Below are positions 17,811-29,800 of a stretch of 63,357 nt of DNA, piece by piece. The notes under the pieces are model-generated. The model searched no databases and had not been told where the DNA came from. It was given only the letters and a program-made list of their open reading frames with translations. Within the stretch, counting starts at the first letter, position 1, and each line of letters opens with the position of its first letter. The position numbers were made by a program, and so were the translations under genes. Location of the stretch: the NCBI GenBank assembly GCA_947177775.1, contig CAMWVS010000010.1, positions 1 through 63,357 of the forward strand. The letters are read 5' to 3'. The DNA is from an uncultured Prevotella sp. Lineage in GTDB: Bacteria > Bacteroidota > Bacteroidia > Bacteroidales > Bacteroidaceae.

Positions 17811-19670
17811 ATGAACATAAAGAGAATAATCATTTGCGCTGCCTGCGCCATATCCTGCCACACGGCGGGTATGGCGCAGCCGTCGTCTGACAGGATAGAG
17901 CTGCCGGCCGGTCCCGACCGTTTCGCCCCTCTGCCAAAAGCGGACAATGCGTTTTGGCGTGACTCCGTGCCGGAGGCGATGCGCAAGAGCTACATCGGCT
18001 ACGGCGAACAATATCTCGGACAGCCATGGACAACTCTTCCACTGACATCGTTCGCCGAATTCAAGACCAACGGCAACCGTACACGCTATGAAGCCGCCAG
18101 CTTCGCAAAACGCCGCCAGCTGGCGGCCATCGTAATGGCCGAGATTGCAGAAGGCAAGGGACGGTTCACCCATGACATCATCAACGGTATTGGCAGTTTT
18201 TGCGAAGAGACATGGTGGGGCATACCGGCCCACTATGGAAAGCGATTTCCCGTAGCCTCCGACCAGACCGTAGACCTCTTCAATGCCGAGACAGCCGGAC
18301 TGATAGCGTGGACAAGATACATGCTTGAACCGCAATTAGAGGCGTTCGCACCTGGATTCAGTCGCCACGTCGACGATGAAATCACGCGCAGGATGCTCCG
18401 TCCCGCCGTCGCCAAAAACTATTGGTGGAAGAAGGCGGGCATGAACTGGAACCCGTGGATATGTTCCAACTGGCTCACCTGCGTGCTCATCTGCGAGCGG
18501 GACAGTGCCCGCAGGACGGAAGCCATAGGTCAGATTGTCAAGGCGATGGAAGCGTTCACCGACGCCTATCCCGCCGACGGAGGATGCGACGAGGGCACCG
18601 GCTACTGGGACCGCGCGGCGGCTTCGCTCTACGAGTGCATCCGTCTGCTGCGTCTGGCAACAGACGGCAAGACCGACCTCATGACGCCGAAGGTCCGCAA
18701 AATGCTTGCTTACATATATAAGATGTATATCGGCGGAGGCTATTGCGTCAATTTCGCTGACGCCCACGACAACCGCATGCAGGCGCAACCGGACATCGTC
18801 CTGCCCATCGCTCTGGACACACAGGACCCCGTCATGCTCGGATTTGCCGCCCACATAGCCCGTGAGAACAATCTCTTCACCGCCCCTGCCCCACTCTACG
18901 ACCGCAGCGGAAACTTTCCCGCACTCGGACGCGAACTGTTCATGCTCCGTGAAATCAAGGCGGCCATGGCCGTCACACCGCGCGAACCGCAGACAAAGGA
19001 CACGTGGCTGCCCGACCTGCAGGTCATGACAGCGCGACGAGGCCGCTTCTTCGTGGCAATGAAAGGCGGGACGAACGACGAGAGCCACAACCACAACGAC
19101 GTTGGCAACTTCATAGTCTATGCCGACGGCAGTCCTCTCATCATCGACGCGGGTGTCGGCGAATATACTTCGGCCACATTCGGAAAAGACCGTTATTCAA
19201 TCTGGACGATGCAGTCGGCCTACCACAATCTGCCGCTCATCAACGGTGTGATGCAGAAGGATGGCCGTCAATATGCCGCAAAGGTCGTCAGCCGCAAGAA
19301 CGGAGCGCTGACACTCGACATCGCCGGAGCCTATCCGGAGGAGGCGGACGTGGACTCATGGAAACGTACAGTGAGCGTAAAGGCCGGCAGCGTGGAGGTT
19401 ACGGAAGACTACCGTTTGAGGGAATGTCGCGAACCGGTCCGTCTGATGCTGCTCACCACCATCCGTCCGGACGCGTCCGAAGCCGGCCTCATCACACTCG
19501 GCGACCGCCACATGGTCTACGACGCACGCCGGCTTGAGGCTTCCGTGGAGGACATCAGCCCAATGACGGACGCCCTGCTGCAAGGCGTATGGGGCAAAGA
19601 GATGTTCCGCATAGTCCTGACGGCAAGGCAGAAGACCACGGCTGACCGGCTCACATACTCTTTCAGATAG
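17811..19670 (+). CDS. Heparinase II/III-like exported protein (polysaccharide lyase fold), 619 aa
   Basis: Shows the two-part layout of heparinase II/III-type lyases: an N-terminal alpha/alpha toroid (about 25-380, with MNWNPWICSNWLTC and CDEGTGYWDRAAAS) and a C-terminal beta-sandwich containing ESHNHNDVGNFIVYADG and IIDAGVGEYT. A signal peptide is present (MNIKRIIICAACAISCHTAGMAQ). Lyases of this fold cleave uronic-acid polysaccharides. Here the neighbours (GH28, GH127, GH35) point to pectin or arabinogalactan side chains rather than heparin, but that is inference. Confidence 0.85.
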   Translation: MNIKRIIICAACAISCHTAGMAQPSSDRIELPAGPDRFAPLPKADNAFWRDSVPEAMRKSYIGYGEQYLGQPWTTLPLTSFAEFKTNGNRTRYEAASFAKRRQLAAIVMAEIAEGKGRFTHDIINGIGSFCEETWWGIPAHYGKRFPVASDQTVDLFNAETAGLIAWTRYMLEPQLEAFAPGFSRHVDDEITRRMLRPAVAKNYWWKKAGMNWNPWICSNWLTCVLICERDSARRTEAIGQIVKAMEAFTDAYPADGGCDEGTGYWDRAAASLYECIRLLRLATDGKTDLMTPKVRKMLAYIYKMYIGGGYCVNFADAHDNRMQAQPDIVLPIALDTQDPVMLGFAAHIARENNLFTAPAPLYDRSGNFPALGRELFMLREIKAAMAVTPREPQTKDTWLPDLQVMTARRGRFFVAMKGGTNDESHNHNDVGNFIVYADGSPLIIDAGVGEYTSATFGKDRYSIWTMQSAYHNLPLINGVMQKDGRQYAAKVVSRKNGALTLDIAGAYPEEADVDSWKRTVSVKAGSVEVTEDYRLRECREPVRLMLLTTIRPDASEAGLITLGDRHMVYDARRLEASVEDISPMTDALLQGVWGKEMFRIVLTARQKTTADRLTYSFR

Positions 19671-19761
19671 CGTATCTACAGTCCGGAATAGCACTAACAT
19701 CAATACGGGGTATCACAGTTCCTTCACTTGACATGCTATCTGAATCTTTCAGACGGATTCC

Positions 19762-19850
19762 GTTACATGGGCCGTGTAACGTTATTACATGGGCCGTGTA
19801 ACAGTGTAACACGGCCCATGTAATAACGTTACGTGAGCCACGTAACACAA
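19762..19850. repeat. GTTACATGGGCC-family palindromic repeat, second locus
   Basis: Two direct copies of the TTACATGGGCCGTGTAAC unit are followed by an inverted copy, giving a near-perfect hairpin with arms of about 21 bases (GTTATTACATGGGCCGTGT and its complement). It lies between the heparinase-like and GH35 genes. It shares the unit found at 1-95 but here is arranged as an inverted pair. It may act as an internal terminator or as an mRNA end. Confidence 0.85.
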
Positions 19851-19945
19851 TGGAATGATACGTTCGCCATCAATCCGTGTGTATGGTACCGGTTTCATCT
19901 GACATATACGCTCATACAATTTAAACATCAAAACATCATCAGAAT

Positions 19946-22279
19946 ATGAAAAAAATACTGATTTCACTGCTGCTGACGCTGGCTTTCATACAGCCATCGA
20001 CGGCAAAGAACACAGCAGGAACATTCGCTGTCGGCGACAAGACGTTCCTGCTCAACGGCAAGCCTTTCGTCATCAAGGCTGCCGAAGTACACTATCCGCG
20101 CATCCCCCGCCCCTATTGGGAACACCGCATCAGGATGTGCAAGGCGCTGGGCATGAACACGCTCTGCCTCTATGTATTCTGGAACATCCACGAACAGCAG
20201 GAGGGCGTCTTCGACTTCACGGGCCAGAACGACGTGGCCGAATTCTGCCGTCTGGCTCAGAAGAACGGCATGTACGTCATCGTGCGCCCTGGCCCCTACG
20301 TCTGCGCAGAATGGGAAATGGGCGGTCTGCCGTGGTGGCTGCTAAAGAAGAAGGACATTCGTCTGCGCGAGCAAGACCCCTATTTCATGGAGCGCGTCAG
20401 GCTGTTCGAGCAGAAAGTGGGCGAGCAGTTGGCTCCGCTGACAATACAACGCGGCGGCCCCATCATCATGGTGCAGGTTGAAAACGAATATGGTTCATAC
20501 GGCGAGGACAAGCCTTACGTGAGCGCCATACGCGACATCGTTCGCGAATCAGGCTTCAGCGACGTTACACTTTTCCAGTGTGACTGGGCGAGCAACTTCA
20601 CGAAGAACGGACTCGACGACCTCGTCTGGACAATGAACTTCGGCACGGGAGCCGACATCGACAGCCAGTTCAAGCGGCTGAAAGAACTACGTCCCACATC
20701 TCCGCTGATGTGCTCTGAATTTTGGAGCGGATGGTTCGACAAGTGGGGAGCACGCCACGAGACGCGCCCGGCCGAAAAAATGACCGCCGGAATAGACAAG
20801 ATGCTTTCAAAAGGCATATCGTTCTCGCTCTACATGACCCACGGCGGAACGTCGTTCGGCCACTGGGCTGGAGCCAACTCGCCAGGTTTCGCCCCCGACG
20901 TGACAAGCTATGACTACGACGCGCCCATCAACGAGTACGGTCAGGCTACGCCGAAATACTACGAACTGCGCAAGGTCATGGAGAAATATGCCGACGTGAA
21001 ACTGCCCGCCGTGCCCTCAGCACCGATGCCGCTCATAAGCGTGCCTGAGTTCCGGATGGAGCGCGTGATGAGCCTCAACGACCTCGTGACGGCCGAACGC
21101 GAGAGCCGCGACGTGCTCACAATGGAGGATATGAACACAGGTTGGGGCATGGTGAAATACACCACAACGCTGCCCGAGGTTCCAGTGAAGAGCCTGCTGA
21201 CGCTGAACGACTGCCATGACTTCGCCCAGGTGTTCGTCAACGGTCGCTACATCGGAAAGATTGACCGCGTGAAGAACGAGAAGACTCTGACAATGCCCGC
21301 CGTAAAGAAAGGCGACGCTCTCGTCATACTCGTGGAAGCGATGGGACGCATCAACTTCGGACGTGCCATCAAGGACCACAAGGGCATCACCAGCGATGTG
21401 ACCATACAGGCCGAAATCGACGGCAACGAGGTTACATGGAATCTGAAAGACTGGCTCATACAGACCATAGCCGACGAATACGACGCGATAAAGAAAGAGA
21501 TGGCTCAGGGACATGATGGCGTGAAGCGCCGCGAGACAATAACAAGCAACGGCGGATATTTCCGCGGCGGATTTACATTGAAGAAGCCCGGCGACACATT
21601 CATCAATACCGAAGCCTTCGGCAAGGGGCAGGTGTGGGTCAACGGCCACGCCATCGGCCGCTTCTGGAACATCGGTCCGCAGCAGACTCTATATGTTCCG
21701 GGATGCTGGCTGAAGAAAGGCCATAACGAAGTGATTGTCCTCGACATCGTAGGCCCGAAGGGTGAACCGACGGCGTTCTGTCAGGACCAGCCGGAACTGA
21801 ACAAACTGAATCGCGAGAAGGCCGTCAAACACAACAACCCGAAAGACCGTCCTGACCTCAACGCGGCAACACCCGTTCTCACCACCTCTTTTGCTGCCGG
21901 CAACGGATGGCAGCGTGTCGCTTTTGCCGCCCATGCCAAGGGCCGCTATGTGGCCATCGAGTGTCAGAGCGTACATTCGGGCAATGCCGTTTCCATTGCC
22001 GAAATCTATCTGCTCGGCGCCGACGGCAAACGTCTGAGCCGCGAACAGTGGTCTGTAAAGTATGCCGACAGCGAAAACGAACGCGGAAACAACACAGGCG
22101 ACAAGGCTTTCGACCTTCAGGAGTCAACGTATTGGCAGACGGCAAAGGGTGCCGCCCTACCCCATCTGCTCGTCATCGACCTCGGAGCCACGGAGACCGT
22201 GACGGGAATTGAATATCTGCCGCGGGCCGAGCAGGGTGCGCCCGAGAGCGTGAAGGACTGCAGGGTGTTTGTTTATTAA
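19946..22279 (+). CDS. GH35 beta-galactosidase, exported, 777 aa
   Basis: A retaining exo-beta-galactosidase. A signal peptide (MKKILISLLLTLAFIQPSTA) precedes the GH35 barrel, with GPYVCAEWEMGGLPWWL, the acid/base Glu in QVENEYGSYG and the nucleophile Glu in CSEFWSGWFDKWG. Beta-sandwich domains follow (jelly-roll around 390-600, with VWVNGHAIGRFWNIGPQQ). The last 140 residues look like an F5/8-type-C (discoidin) carbohydrate-binding module ending in KDCRVFVY. It closes the plus-strand run; a hairpin follows directly. Likely target: galactan or arabinogalactan. Confidence 0.93.
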   Translation: MKKILISLLLTLAFIQPSTAKNTAGTFAVGDKTFLLNGKPFVIKAAEVHYPRIPRPYWEHRIRMCKALGMNTLCLYVFWNIHEQQEGVFDFTGQNDVAEFCRLAQKNGMYVIVRPGPYVCAEWEMGGLPWWLLKKKDIRLREQDPYFMERVRLFEQKVGEQLAPLTIQRGGPIIMVQVENEYGSYGEDKPYVSAIRDIVRESGFSDVTLFQCDWASNFTKNGLDDLVWTMNFGTGADIDSQFKRLKELRPTSPLMCSEFWSGWFDKWGARHETRPAEKMTAGIDKMLSKGISFSLYMTHGGTSFGHWAGANSPGFAPDVTSYDYDAPINEYGQATPKYYELRKVMEKYADVKLPAVPSAPMPLISVPEFRMERVMSLNDLVTAERESRDVLTMEDMNTGWGMVKYTTTLPEVPVKSLLTLNDCHDFAQVFVNGRYIGKIDRVKNEKTLTMPAVKKGDALVILVEAMGRINFGRAIKDHKGITSDVTIQAEIDGNEVTWNLKDWLIQTIADEYDAIKKEMAQGHDGVKRRETITSNGGYFRGGFTLKKPGDTFINTEAFGKGQVWVNGHAIGRFWNIGPQQTLYVPGCWLKKGHNEVIVLDIVGPKGEPTAFCQDQPELNKLNREKAVKHNNPKDRPDLNAATPVLTTSFAAGNGWQRVAFAAHAKGRYVAIECQSVHSGNAVSIAEIYLLGADGKRLSREQWSVKYADSENERGNNTGDKAFDLQESTYWQTAKGAALPHLLVIDLGATETVTGIEYLPRAEQGAPESVKDCRVFVY

Positions 22280-22289
22280 TAAAAAGGAA

Positions 22290-22384
22290 ATAGAGGGAGG
22301 GAGAAAAAAGGAGATAGAGGACGTATGTCTTGTCAAGCGAATAAGACTATTGTCCTCTATCTCCTTTTTTCTCCCTCCCTCTAT
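22290..22384. terminator. 33-bp perfect hairpin between convergent genes (copy 2)
   Basis: Arms 22290-22322 and 22352-22384 are perfect 33-base inverted complements. The hairpin lies between GH35 (plus) and GH28 (minus). It shares the core AAGACTATTGTCCT and TATCTCCTTTT with the hairpin at 11378. A bidirectional terminator is the likeliest role. Confidence 0.85.
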
Positions 22385-22405
22385 CTCCTTCTATCTTCCT
22401 CTATC

Positions 22406-23827
22406 TTACTTTCCCTCTTTCACCATCTTCACTCCGCTGAGTTTCACCTCAGCCGTTTTCGTGTCGATGTTCTCACCTTTCTCTGTATATACAAAGACAC
22501 TGTTGTCCACCGTGATGCCATGGACACAGTCAAGGCCTTCTATTCCGCGAGCCGTTATGGCGTTTTTTGTACCGCGGCACACAACTCCGGAGATATGGAT
22601 GTCCGTAAATTCAGGAACATTCTCGAGCTTCTTGTCGGCAACCGTTCCGGTATCCTTGCTGCCGGCCGGACGGTCAAGATAGTCACACTGGAAAGAGACT
22701 GCATCATCCTTGATGTCCGTCATGACAATGTCGCTGATATAGATGGCCTCGGTCCGGCCGCCGCGTCCTATACCGCTCTTGAAACGCAATCCGACGTCCG
22801 TACCGGCGAAACGGCATCGGCGCACGACGATGCGCTTCATGCCAGTCACGTCCTCGCTGCCGATCACAAATCCGCCATGGGCATGGAAGACGGTGTTGTT
22901 CTCAATCAGTATGTCCTCACATCCATTGACCAGCGCTCCATCCTTACGTTCTCCGCTCTTCATGCAAAGACCGTCGTCGCCGGCGTCCACCGTACAGTTG
23001 ACAATCAGTGCCTGATGGCAGTCGCTCAGGTCGATGGCGTCACCGTTCTGGGCGTTCCACGGACAGCGTACGGTGATTCCGTCGATGATGATATTGCGGC
23101 TGTTGAACGGATGGACATGGAACTTCGGGGCGTTCTGGAACGTGACACCCGTGAGCATGACGTTCTCACAGTTGTTGATGCGGAACAGGTCGTTGCGTTT
23201 CTTCTCCTGTTTCTCCGGCGTCTCGGCCACGTTGGCGTAGCCCGCCTTCATGTCCCACGGATACCAGAGCGAACCGTTCTGACGCTCCACACCGCCAAGT
23301 GCCTTATACTGTTTCCACTCGACATCGCTGACCTTTCCGCGCTTCACCGGCCGCCACTGCGCACCGTTGCCGTCGATGATACCCTCGCCGGTAATCATGA
23401 TATTCTTGCAGCGCACGGCACTGATGCACGCCATGACGCGCGATGCCTTAGGATTAGCCTTGTCTTCATACAGTTGCTTGTCGGGTGAGAAATATATGAT
23501 GGCATTCTTCTCCACATGCAGATCGATATTGCTCTTGAGCACGATAGGTCCTGTCAGCCACACGCCCTGCGGCACCGTAAGACGTCCGCCACCCTCGGCC
23601 GAAAGCCGGTCTATGGCACGTGCGAAAGCATCAGTACACAGTGTCAGTCCGTCACCGACAGCCCCGAAATCAGTGATGCTGACCGTCCTGTCCGGTACAC
23701 TCGTGGGAGTGGCCTTGCGCAACTCTACGGGCAGGTTCTGATAGTAGTGGGCATAGTCTGACGCAATGGCAGAACAGCCAGGCCACAACAATGCCACTGC
23801 CAGCAGTAGTTTAATGATTTTCTTCAT
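22406..23827 (-). CDS. GH28 polygalacturonase-like hydrolase, exported, 473 aa
   Basis: An inverting pectin hydrolase of the right-handed beta-helix fold. The signal peptide is MKKIIKLLLAVALLWPGCSAIA, with SVSITDFGAVGDG-type strands (VSITDFGAVGDGLTLCTDAF) at the N-terminus. Active-site motifs match GH28: NGDAIDLSDC, the Asp pair in VDAGDDGLCMKSG, HGGFVIGSE in place of GHG, and the RFKSG substrate-binding motif. It is transcribed away from sprA, 61 bases downstream of it, and convergent with the GH35 gene, so it may be its own unit or read through from sprA. Confidence 0.9.
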   Translation of the reverse strand: MKKIIKLLLAVALLWPGCSAIASDYAHYYQNLPVELRKATPTSVPDRTVSITDFGAVGDGLTLCTDAFARAIDRLSAEGGGRLTVPQGVWLTGPIVLKSNIDLHVEKNAIIYFSPDKQLYEDKANPKASRVMACISAVRCKNIMITGEGIIDGNGAQWRPVKRGKVSDVEWKQYKALGGVERQNGSLWYPWDMKAGYANVAETPEKQEKKRNDLFRINNCENVMLTGVTFQNAPKFHVHPFNSRNIIIDGITVRCPWNAQNGDAIDLSDCHQALIVNCTVDAGDDGLCMKSGERKDGALVNGCEDILIENNTVFHAHGGFVIGSEDVTGMKRIVVRRCRFAGTDVGLRFKSGIGRGGRTEAIYISDIVMTDIKDDAVSFQCDYLDRPAGSKDTGTVADKKLENVPEFTDIHISGVVCRGTKNAITARGIEGLDCVHGITVDNSVFVYTEKGENIDTKTAEVKLSGVKMVKEGK

Positions 23828-23888
23828 GTCGTCTATTTTATTTTGTTTATAATATATCTGTATAAATATATACTCATGTTCTCCCCCC

Positions 23889-26800
23889 TTATCTCGTCAG
23901 CGAGAACTTCATAGAAAGTCCGAAGTCGTGGGTTGTCGTGGGATAACTGCTGCTGGAGAGCATCGGGGTGTTGGTCTGACGGTCATAGTATGCGCTGAGT
24001 GTGAGCAGTCGCGAAAGCGTATAGTCAGCCATGAACGACATCTTGAACGCCGTGTTGCCGCTGCTGGCCGAACTGGTCACGGTGGCTATGTCGCGTGTGA
24101 TGGCAGCCTGCTTGCGCAGCGAGATGTCGAGGCGGAGATTGAGGTCATGGTTCACACCGCCGCGCGCTGTCGTCGTGGTGGTATTCTTCTGGGCAGCGTT
24201 ATTGGCATTCCGGCCACGCTGTGACTTCTTGATTTTTCTTGATGCCGTTCCGCCGAAAAGACGGAAGTTGCTGATCTTATATCCCATGCCGATCACCCAG
24301 TCCTTGCTCAGAGCTTCGTTGAGCTGAACACTGGTCATGCTGAGGTTGAGCACGCGTGTCGTACGGTATTCCACCTTGCATGTGAGATTGTTCTGGAGCG
24401 TGAAGTCGACACCGAAGAGCGGCGAGAAAGCCTCGTTGATGCTGACCGTGCTCACATTATACATGCTGCTGGGCACAGGATTGCCCGTGGTGACGTCGTT
24501 GATAAAGCCAAGACCGTCCATATACTCATAGTAGGTGCTGTATGTGGCATAGCTGCCGATGGCGAAAACACTCTTGTAGGAATGGTTCAGATTGACGCTC
24601 TTGAAATGGTCGCGCAACCATGGCAGACGGCCCAGACCGCTGTATTTTAGGGTCCAGTTGGGCAGCATGCGCTTCAGCGTTGGGAAGATGTCGAGCGACG
24701 AACCCGCACCGGATGTATAGGCCGAGAGGAAGGCGGGGATGAGAACGTCGGCACTGTACTTGCCAACCTGTCCCAACTCCGGATTATACTGTGCTCCGCC
24801 GAGGCTGACACCATTGGCGTCAGTCACTCCCTGTGGATACCGCGTTCCGGCATAGCGGGCCTGGACGCGCTCACGGAAGCCGTCGATGGACTCACAGAAA
24901 CGTGTGAACGACTTTGAGGCGTAGCCGTTGTTGGCGTCGCCCATGCCTTCGAGGGCGCTCTTCAGACTGACGGTCGTCATGGTGAACGAACCACTCTGGG
25001 TCGTCGGCATGTCGGCATACATATACTGTATGCTCCTCGCCTTGTTGACCGTTCGGCTGGCGTTGAGATCAATCTTCAGGTCGCGTATAGGCTCGAGCGT
25101 CATGCGCACCTGCAGGTCCTCGTTAGCCGTAGTCGCGGCGGGCGTGGCCACGCTGTCGTTGCACATCAGCCAGCCGCGGTCGTAGGCCTTCTGCAGATAG
25201 CTGTCGCCAGTCAGTCCGAAGGCGAAATCCAGCCCCGGAGCCATGCCGCCGCCTGTGCGCTGACCGAAAGCGTCGCCTATGTTGGGCATGAATCCCGGCA
25301 GGGTCATGGCATACTGGTTGCGGTAGGTGATGCTCACGTTGCGGACCATCATGAGGAAGCGGGCCGCCGACTGTGCCGGACGATACCACCACTGCTTGTC
25401 TATCGGTTCCTTCGGCATGACGCTGAGCTTTATCTGAACCGTATCGAGGTTTTTGATGAGAATCTTGTTGTCGTCGACAACCTTATATTTCACGTCATAC
25501 TGCCGTCCGTCCTTCGTCTTCGCCGTCACAACGAGGCGGCGGCTCTTCTTGTTGTGGGCCACGGTAATGGTCGTGTCCGGCCGGAGGGTGATTTCGCGCT
25601 GATAGGTGTTCCTGTTCTTCGGAAGCTCCGCCTGCTGCTTCTTGTCCTCCTTGCCGTCTTTCGGCTCGCCGGGTTTGCCGGTCTTGTCAGTGGCTGGCTT
25701 GCCCGGCTTGCGTATCTGCGTGGGCTTCTTTGTGGTTGTCGTGTTCTTCTTGTTGAACCGCTCGTTGGCCTTCTTCAGGAAAGGAATGTGGTTGTAGAGC
25801 GTCTCCATGTTCAGCGTCGAGTTGATGGTGACGGTTCGGTTGTTGGAGATGGTGTTGCCGAGCGACGTTCCGTCGTCCAGCTCTGTTCCGCGAAGCCACG
25901 AATATGTGGCCGTATAGTTTGCGTCGGCGTTGAGCCAGTCGAAGATGGGGAGCTTGTTGAGCGGCACCTGATAGGACGCCGTGAACGTCTGCTGGTAGTC
26001 CAGCGGACGGCCGAGGTCCTTTATCGAATTCCATACGGAGTCCTTCCACACCTTATACTGGTCAGGATAAAGATCCTTGTTGACCGGCACATACGGTTCC
26101 TCTATCTCGGCGTGGGTGGCCGACTGGAAGTTCATGTGAAGGTTCTTCGTCAGGTCCCAGCGTATGGAGAAGTCGCGGTTCCAAAGGAACTGTGAGTTGA
26201 ACGTCAGCGGAAGCTGCGAGCCTCCCGAGGCGTCGACGTCGCGCTCCTGCAGTTCATAGTAGTTGCGTATCATCTCGCTGTTGAACGATATGTTCTGCGG
26301 AAGATAGTTGATGCCAATAGCTTTGGGCAGTCCGAGCCACTTGCTCTTGCCTTTCAGCTTCTTGAAAGGTTCGTATGTCTTATATACCGGAGTATAGCTG
26401 TAGTTGACGGAACCGCGCCACTGGTCTTCCTTTTCATAGACGGTAGTCTCTCCCGTTGTGTTGTTGTGGGAGTGGCTGTAGCTGAACGAGAAGTTGCCCG
26501 GGTCGTAGGGCATGGGGTGGCGTTTGGTCCTGATACCGACGTTGACGTTCGACAGCGACAGGTTTGTGCTGGTCCTCTTCGTCACGGCGATAGCTTCAAT
26601 GGAGTCGCGCTCGTGCTTGTCGAAAGCTGACTCAAGGGCGTCGTCAAGCTCCATGTCCGTGTCGAGCGGATTATACTTGGGCCGCGTCTCCTCCTTTGTC
26701 ACGGAATAGTAGAACGGAATGGACACCTTGGCCTTGTCGGGGAAGAACTTTCCGAGTTCGAGATTGGCCGTGAGGCTGTATGTCTTGTAGTCGTCAGTGC

Positions 26801-29800
26801 TGCGCTGGGCCAGTCCTTCTTCCAGTCCGCCAAAGCCTTCGGTCAGCATACGGCCCGTCAGGTTGACCGTTCCGAAGTCCGACAGCTGCATGTTGAGCGC
26901 TCCGGAAGCCGCCCAGCCGCCCTTGTTGTTGAACTCCAGCAGACGCAGTTCGTTGACCCAGACTTCTCCCGATTTGGTTGTTGAAGAAACATTGCGCACA
27001 CCGATCATCATCGTGCGCACCTCGCCGAGCGACGGATTGCCCATGATGCTGATCTTGTTGTTTGGACGGTCGGCGTCATATACGGAATAAACCGTGGTGA
27101 AAGATGCTCCTCCGGTGGTGCGGGCTTTGTTGCGCGCCTTCTTTATGGCAGTGAAGACGGACATGTCAATGTCCAGCATGTTGTCCTCCGGCCATACCAG
27201 ACGGCATGCCTCGGTGGAATATTTGTCATACTGTCCCTCCGGCGTGAGTTTCAGAGGGATTTCATATTCGTAGTAGTTGTTCTTGTAGTCATTGCCAAGA
27301 CGGATGAATACGGCCAGCTGGTCATTCTGCAGATTGGTCGTGTTCTGCTGCATGGCGTTTGCGTGTACGAACATCTGGAGGCGCTTGTACTGGCGCAGGT
27401 CGAGCGTCGTGTTCTTGTAGACGGCCTTCGCCTCGTTGCGCGAAAGGTTCTTGACGGTGAGGTTCATGGCCTGTTCGTTGCTCTCGACGAGCTGCGGCTG
27501 CGACGGGTCGGTGACGCGGCTGATGCCCGGAGGCAGCACATAGTTGACCGGACGCTTGTCGTTGTATTCCTCGATATTGACTGCGCTGGCCTCAAGCGAG
27601 CCCGTATTGGCGGACGTGTTGTTGCTCAGGTCACTTTCATAGAGACGCCATTCTCCGCGAACGAGGTCGAGGCTGCCGAAACGCAGGACGACCGGGCGCT
27701 GGAACTGGGTGAGGAACATTCGCATGAAGCGTATCGACGAAAAGTCGCTGATGGAGCCGATGCGCTCCTTGTCGGCCGTGTTGAGCGGTATGCGGAACTT
27801 ATACCAGTTGACCGTCTCGCGCTTTCCGTTGCGCAAGTGAGCCTCGTAGGTGCGTACGTCGGTTATGAAGTTGTTGCCGATGTTGTTCTCGTTGATGTCC
27901 TCCGGGCGTATGCTCACACGATACTGATAGTAGCGTTCATACTCGTTGAGGGTGTAGTCCTGGTTTATATCCTCGACGTCGGGCATGGTCTTGTAGGACG
28001 TGTCGTAGCCTTCTCCGTTGCCGTTGTTGTCCGGCGAGTTGCCCTGCGGATTGTTGATTCGCTTGTAGCGCTCCATGATAGAAGCCTCACGGCGGTCCAG
28101 CTCGCTGCCGCGGAAATACTGATAGTTGTCGTTGGCCGGGTCAGCGGTCCACGCATTGCGCACACTGTCGTTGGTGATGGTCTGCACAAAGTTGTTGAAA
28201 TCGGGATAATAAGTGCGCTCCTCCTCGTCGTTGAGACCATTGAGACCGACGTCCTGCTTCTCCCGCGCGCCGGGAGTGGTGGCGAAGGCGTAGGTCTGGG
28301 TGGCCTGAACGGGCACCTTTCCCCACTGCGTTGTGGTGAAGCTGTTGCTGCCGTCCACGGGCATACCGCTCTCGTAGAATTTCTTTCCGTCCCTCAGAAC
28401 ATCCTCACTGACCTCTCCGAGGTTGATGTAGAGGTCGCCGCCGTAGGCCGAGGCGTCACCGCTCTCACGCGAATAGATGAACGGGTCAAGCAGCCAGAAC
28501 TCCAGATACTCGATATTGGCGGTCTCGAAATCGTTCGTGTCGAGCTTGCGCATCATGCCGCCCCATTTTCCCGCCGGGTTGAGAAGACGTCCGTCGGCGT
28601 TCATCTGCGTCGAGAAGTTGTACGGGCCGCGTTCTTCGGGATAGTAGGCGAGGTTGAGGATGGACAGCGTTGAGGTAGCGCCGTTGTATGTGCTTTGGTC
28701 GCGGTTGGGATAAAGCTCGCTCACATAGACCTCACGCACATAGTGGTTGGACAGCTGATTGAGGTCGCTCTTTATGTGTCCCGGCGTCAGCGAGCTGCTC
28801 TTGTACGTGAACAGCGGGTCAATCGTATACCAGGCGAGCAGCGAACGGTTGTAGCCGCTGCTCAGTCCTTCCTTGTCGGAAGACTCGGGAAACATCGACG
28901 GGACGCTGGAGAGCACCCACGACTTAGGTTCGGACACGTCAATGCCGCTCTTTGTGTTCTCAAAGTCGTCGATGTAGGACGCATTGTCCTGCGTGCCGCC
29001 GGCCTGTCCGGCTATGAGCTGGGCGAACTCTGTGGTCAGCGAGATTTGCGACGGCTGGGTGCAATGGAGGAACGGTATCTTGTTAAGCATGTTCGTGAGC
29101 CACTGGCTCTCCTTCTTCCAGTTAAGGTTGACGCCCCACAGGAAGTTGTTGAGCGGCTCCGAACCCATCGCCACCTTTGACGTCATGGCCTGTTCGCGCA
29201 GATGCTGGAACGTTCCGCTTATCTGGAAGTTCTTCGAGAAGTCGTATTCCCAGTTGAGTCCCATCATCGTCTTTCGCATCATTCCGAAGTCCGTGTTGCT
29301 CTCCAGACTGACGTTGACGGACGTTCCGGCGTCAATGATGCTTTGGTTGAGTATGGTGACTTCGCCGGCCGTATAGTCCACGGTATAGTCAGAGCCTTCA
29401 CTGAGCACGACACCGCCGGCCGTAACCACGACCGATCCCTGCGGAACGTTGTAGGCTCCGAGGGATATCACGTTGGCGGAAGTGCCCTTGAACTGTCCCG
29501 TAAGCACAAACTTGTTCTTCTCCGCAGCCTGCTTTGCCGCCGTCTTGGTTGTGTCATAGAGTTCCGTGAAGGCATATTTGTCGGCAGTTGCATCGGCTAT
29601 TCCGGCCTTGACGAGATAGTCCTTCAGATAAGCTCCGAACGGTTCGGCGGCGGGGAAGAACACCCGTCCGTTGCTGACGGTGTATCCCTCTACGAAATCG
29701 AAATAGCCGTTGGGATTGGCTTTGTTATTGTTGTCCAGCCGGTCGGCGCCCAAAACGCGGATAAGCATGCGGTCCTTTACCTGCGGTTCGGGCAGGTAGG

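Noticed and set aside
22325..23488. Plus-strand open frame of 387 codons
   Set aside because: It is antisense to the GH28 gene, which shows the polygalacturonase active site and a signal peptide.
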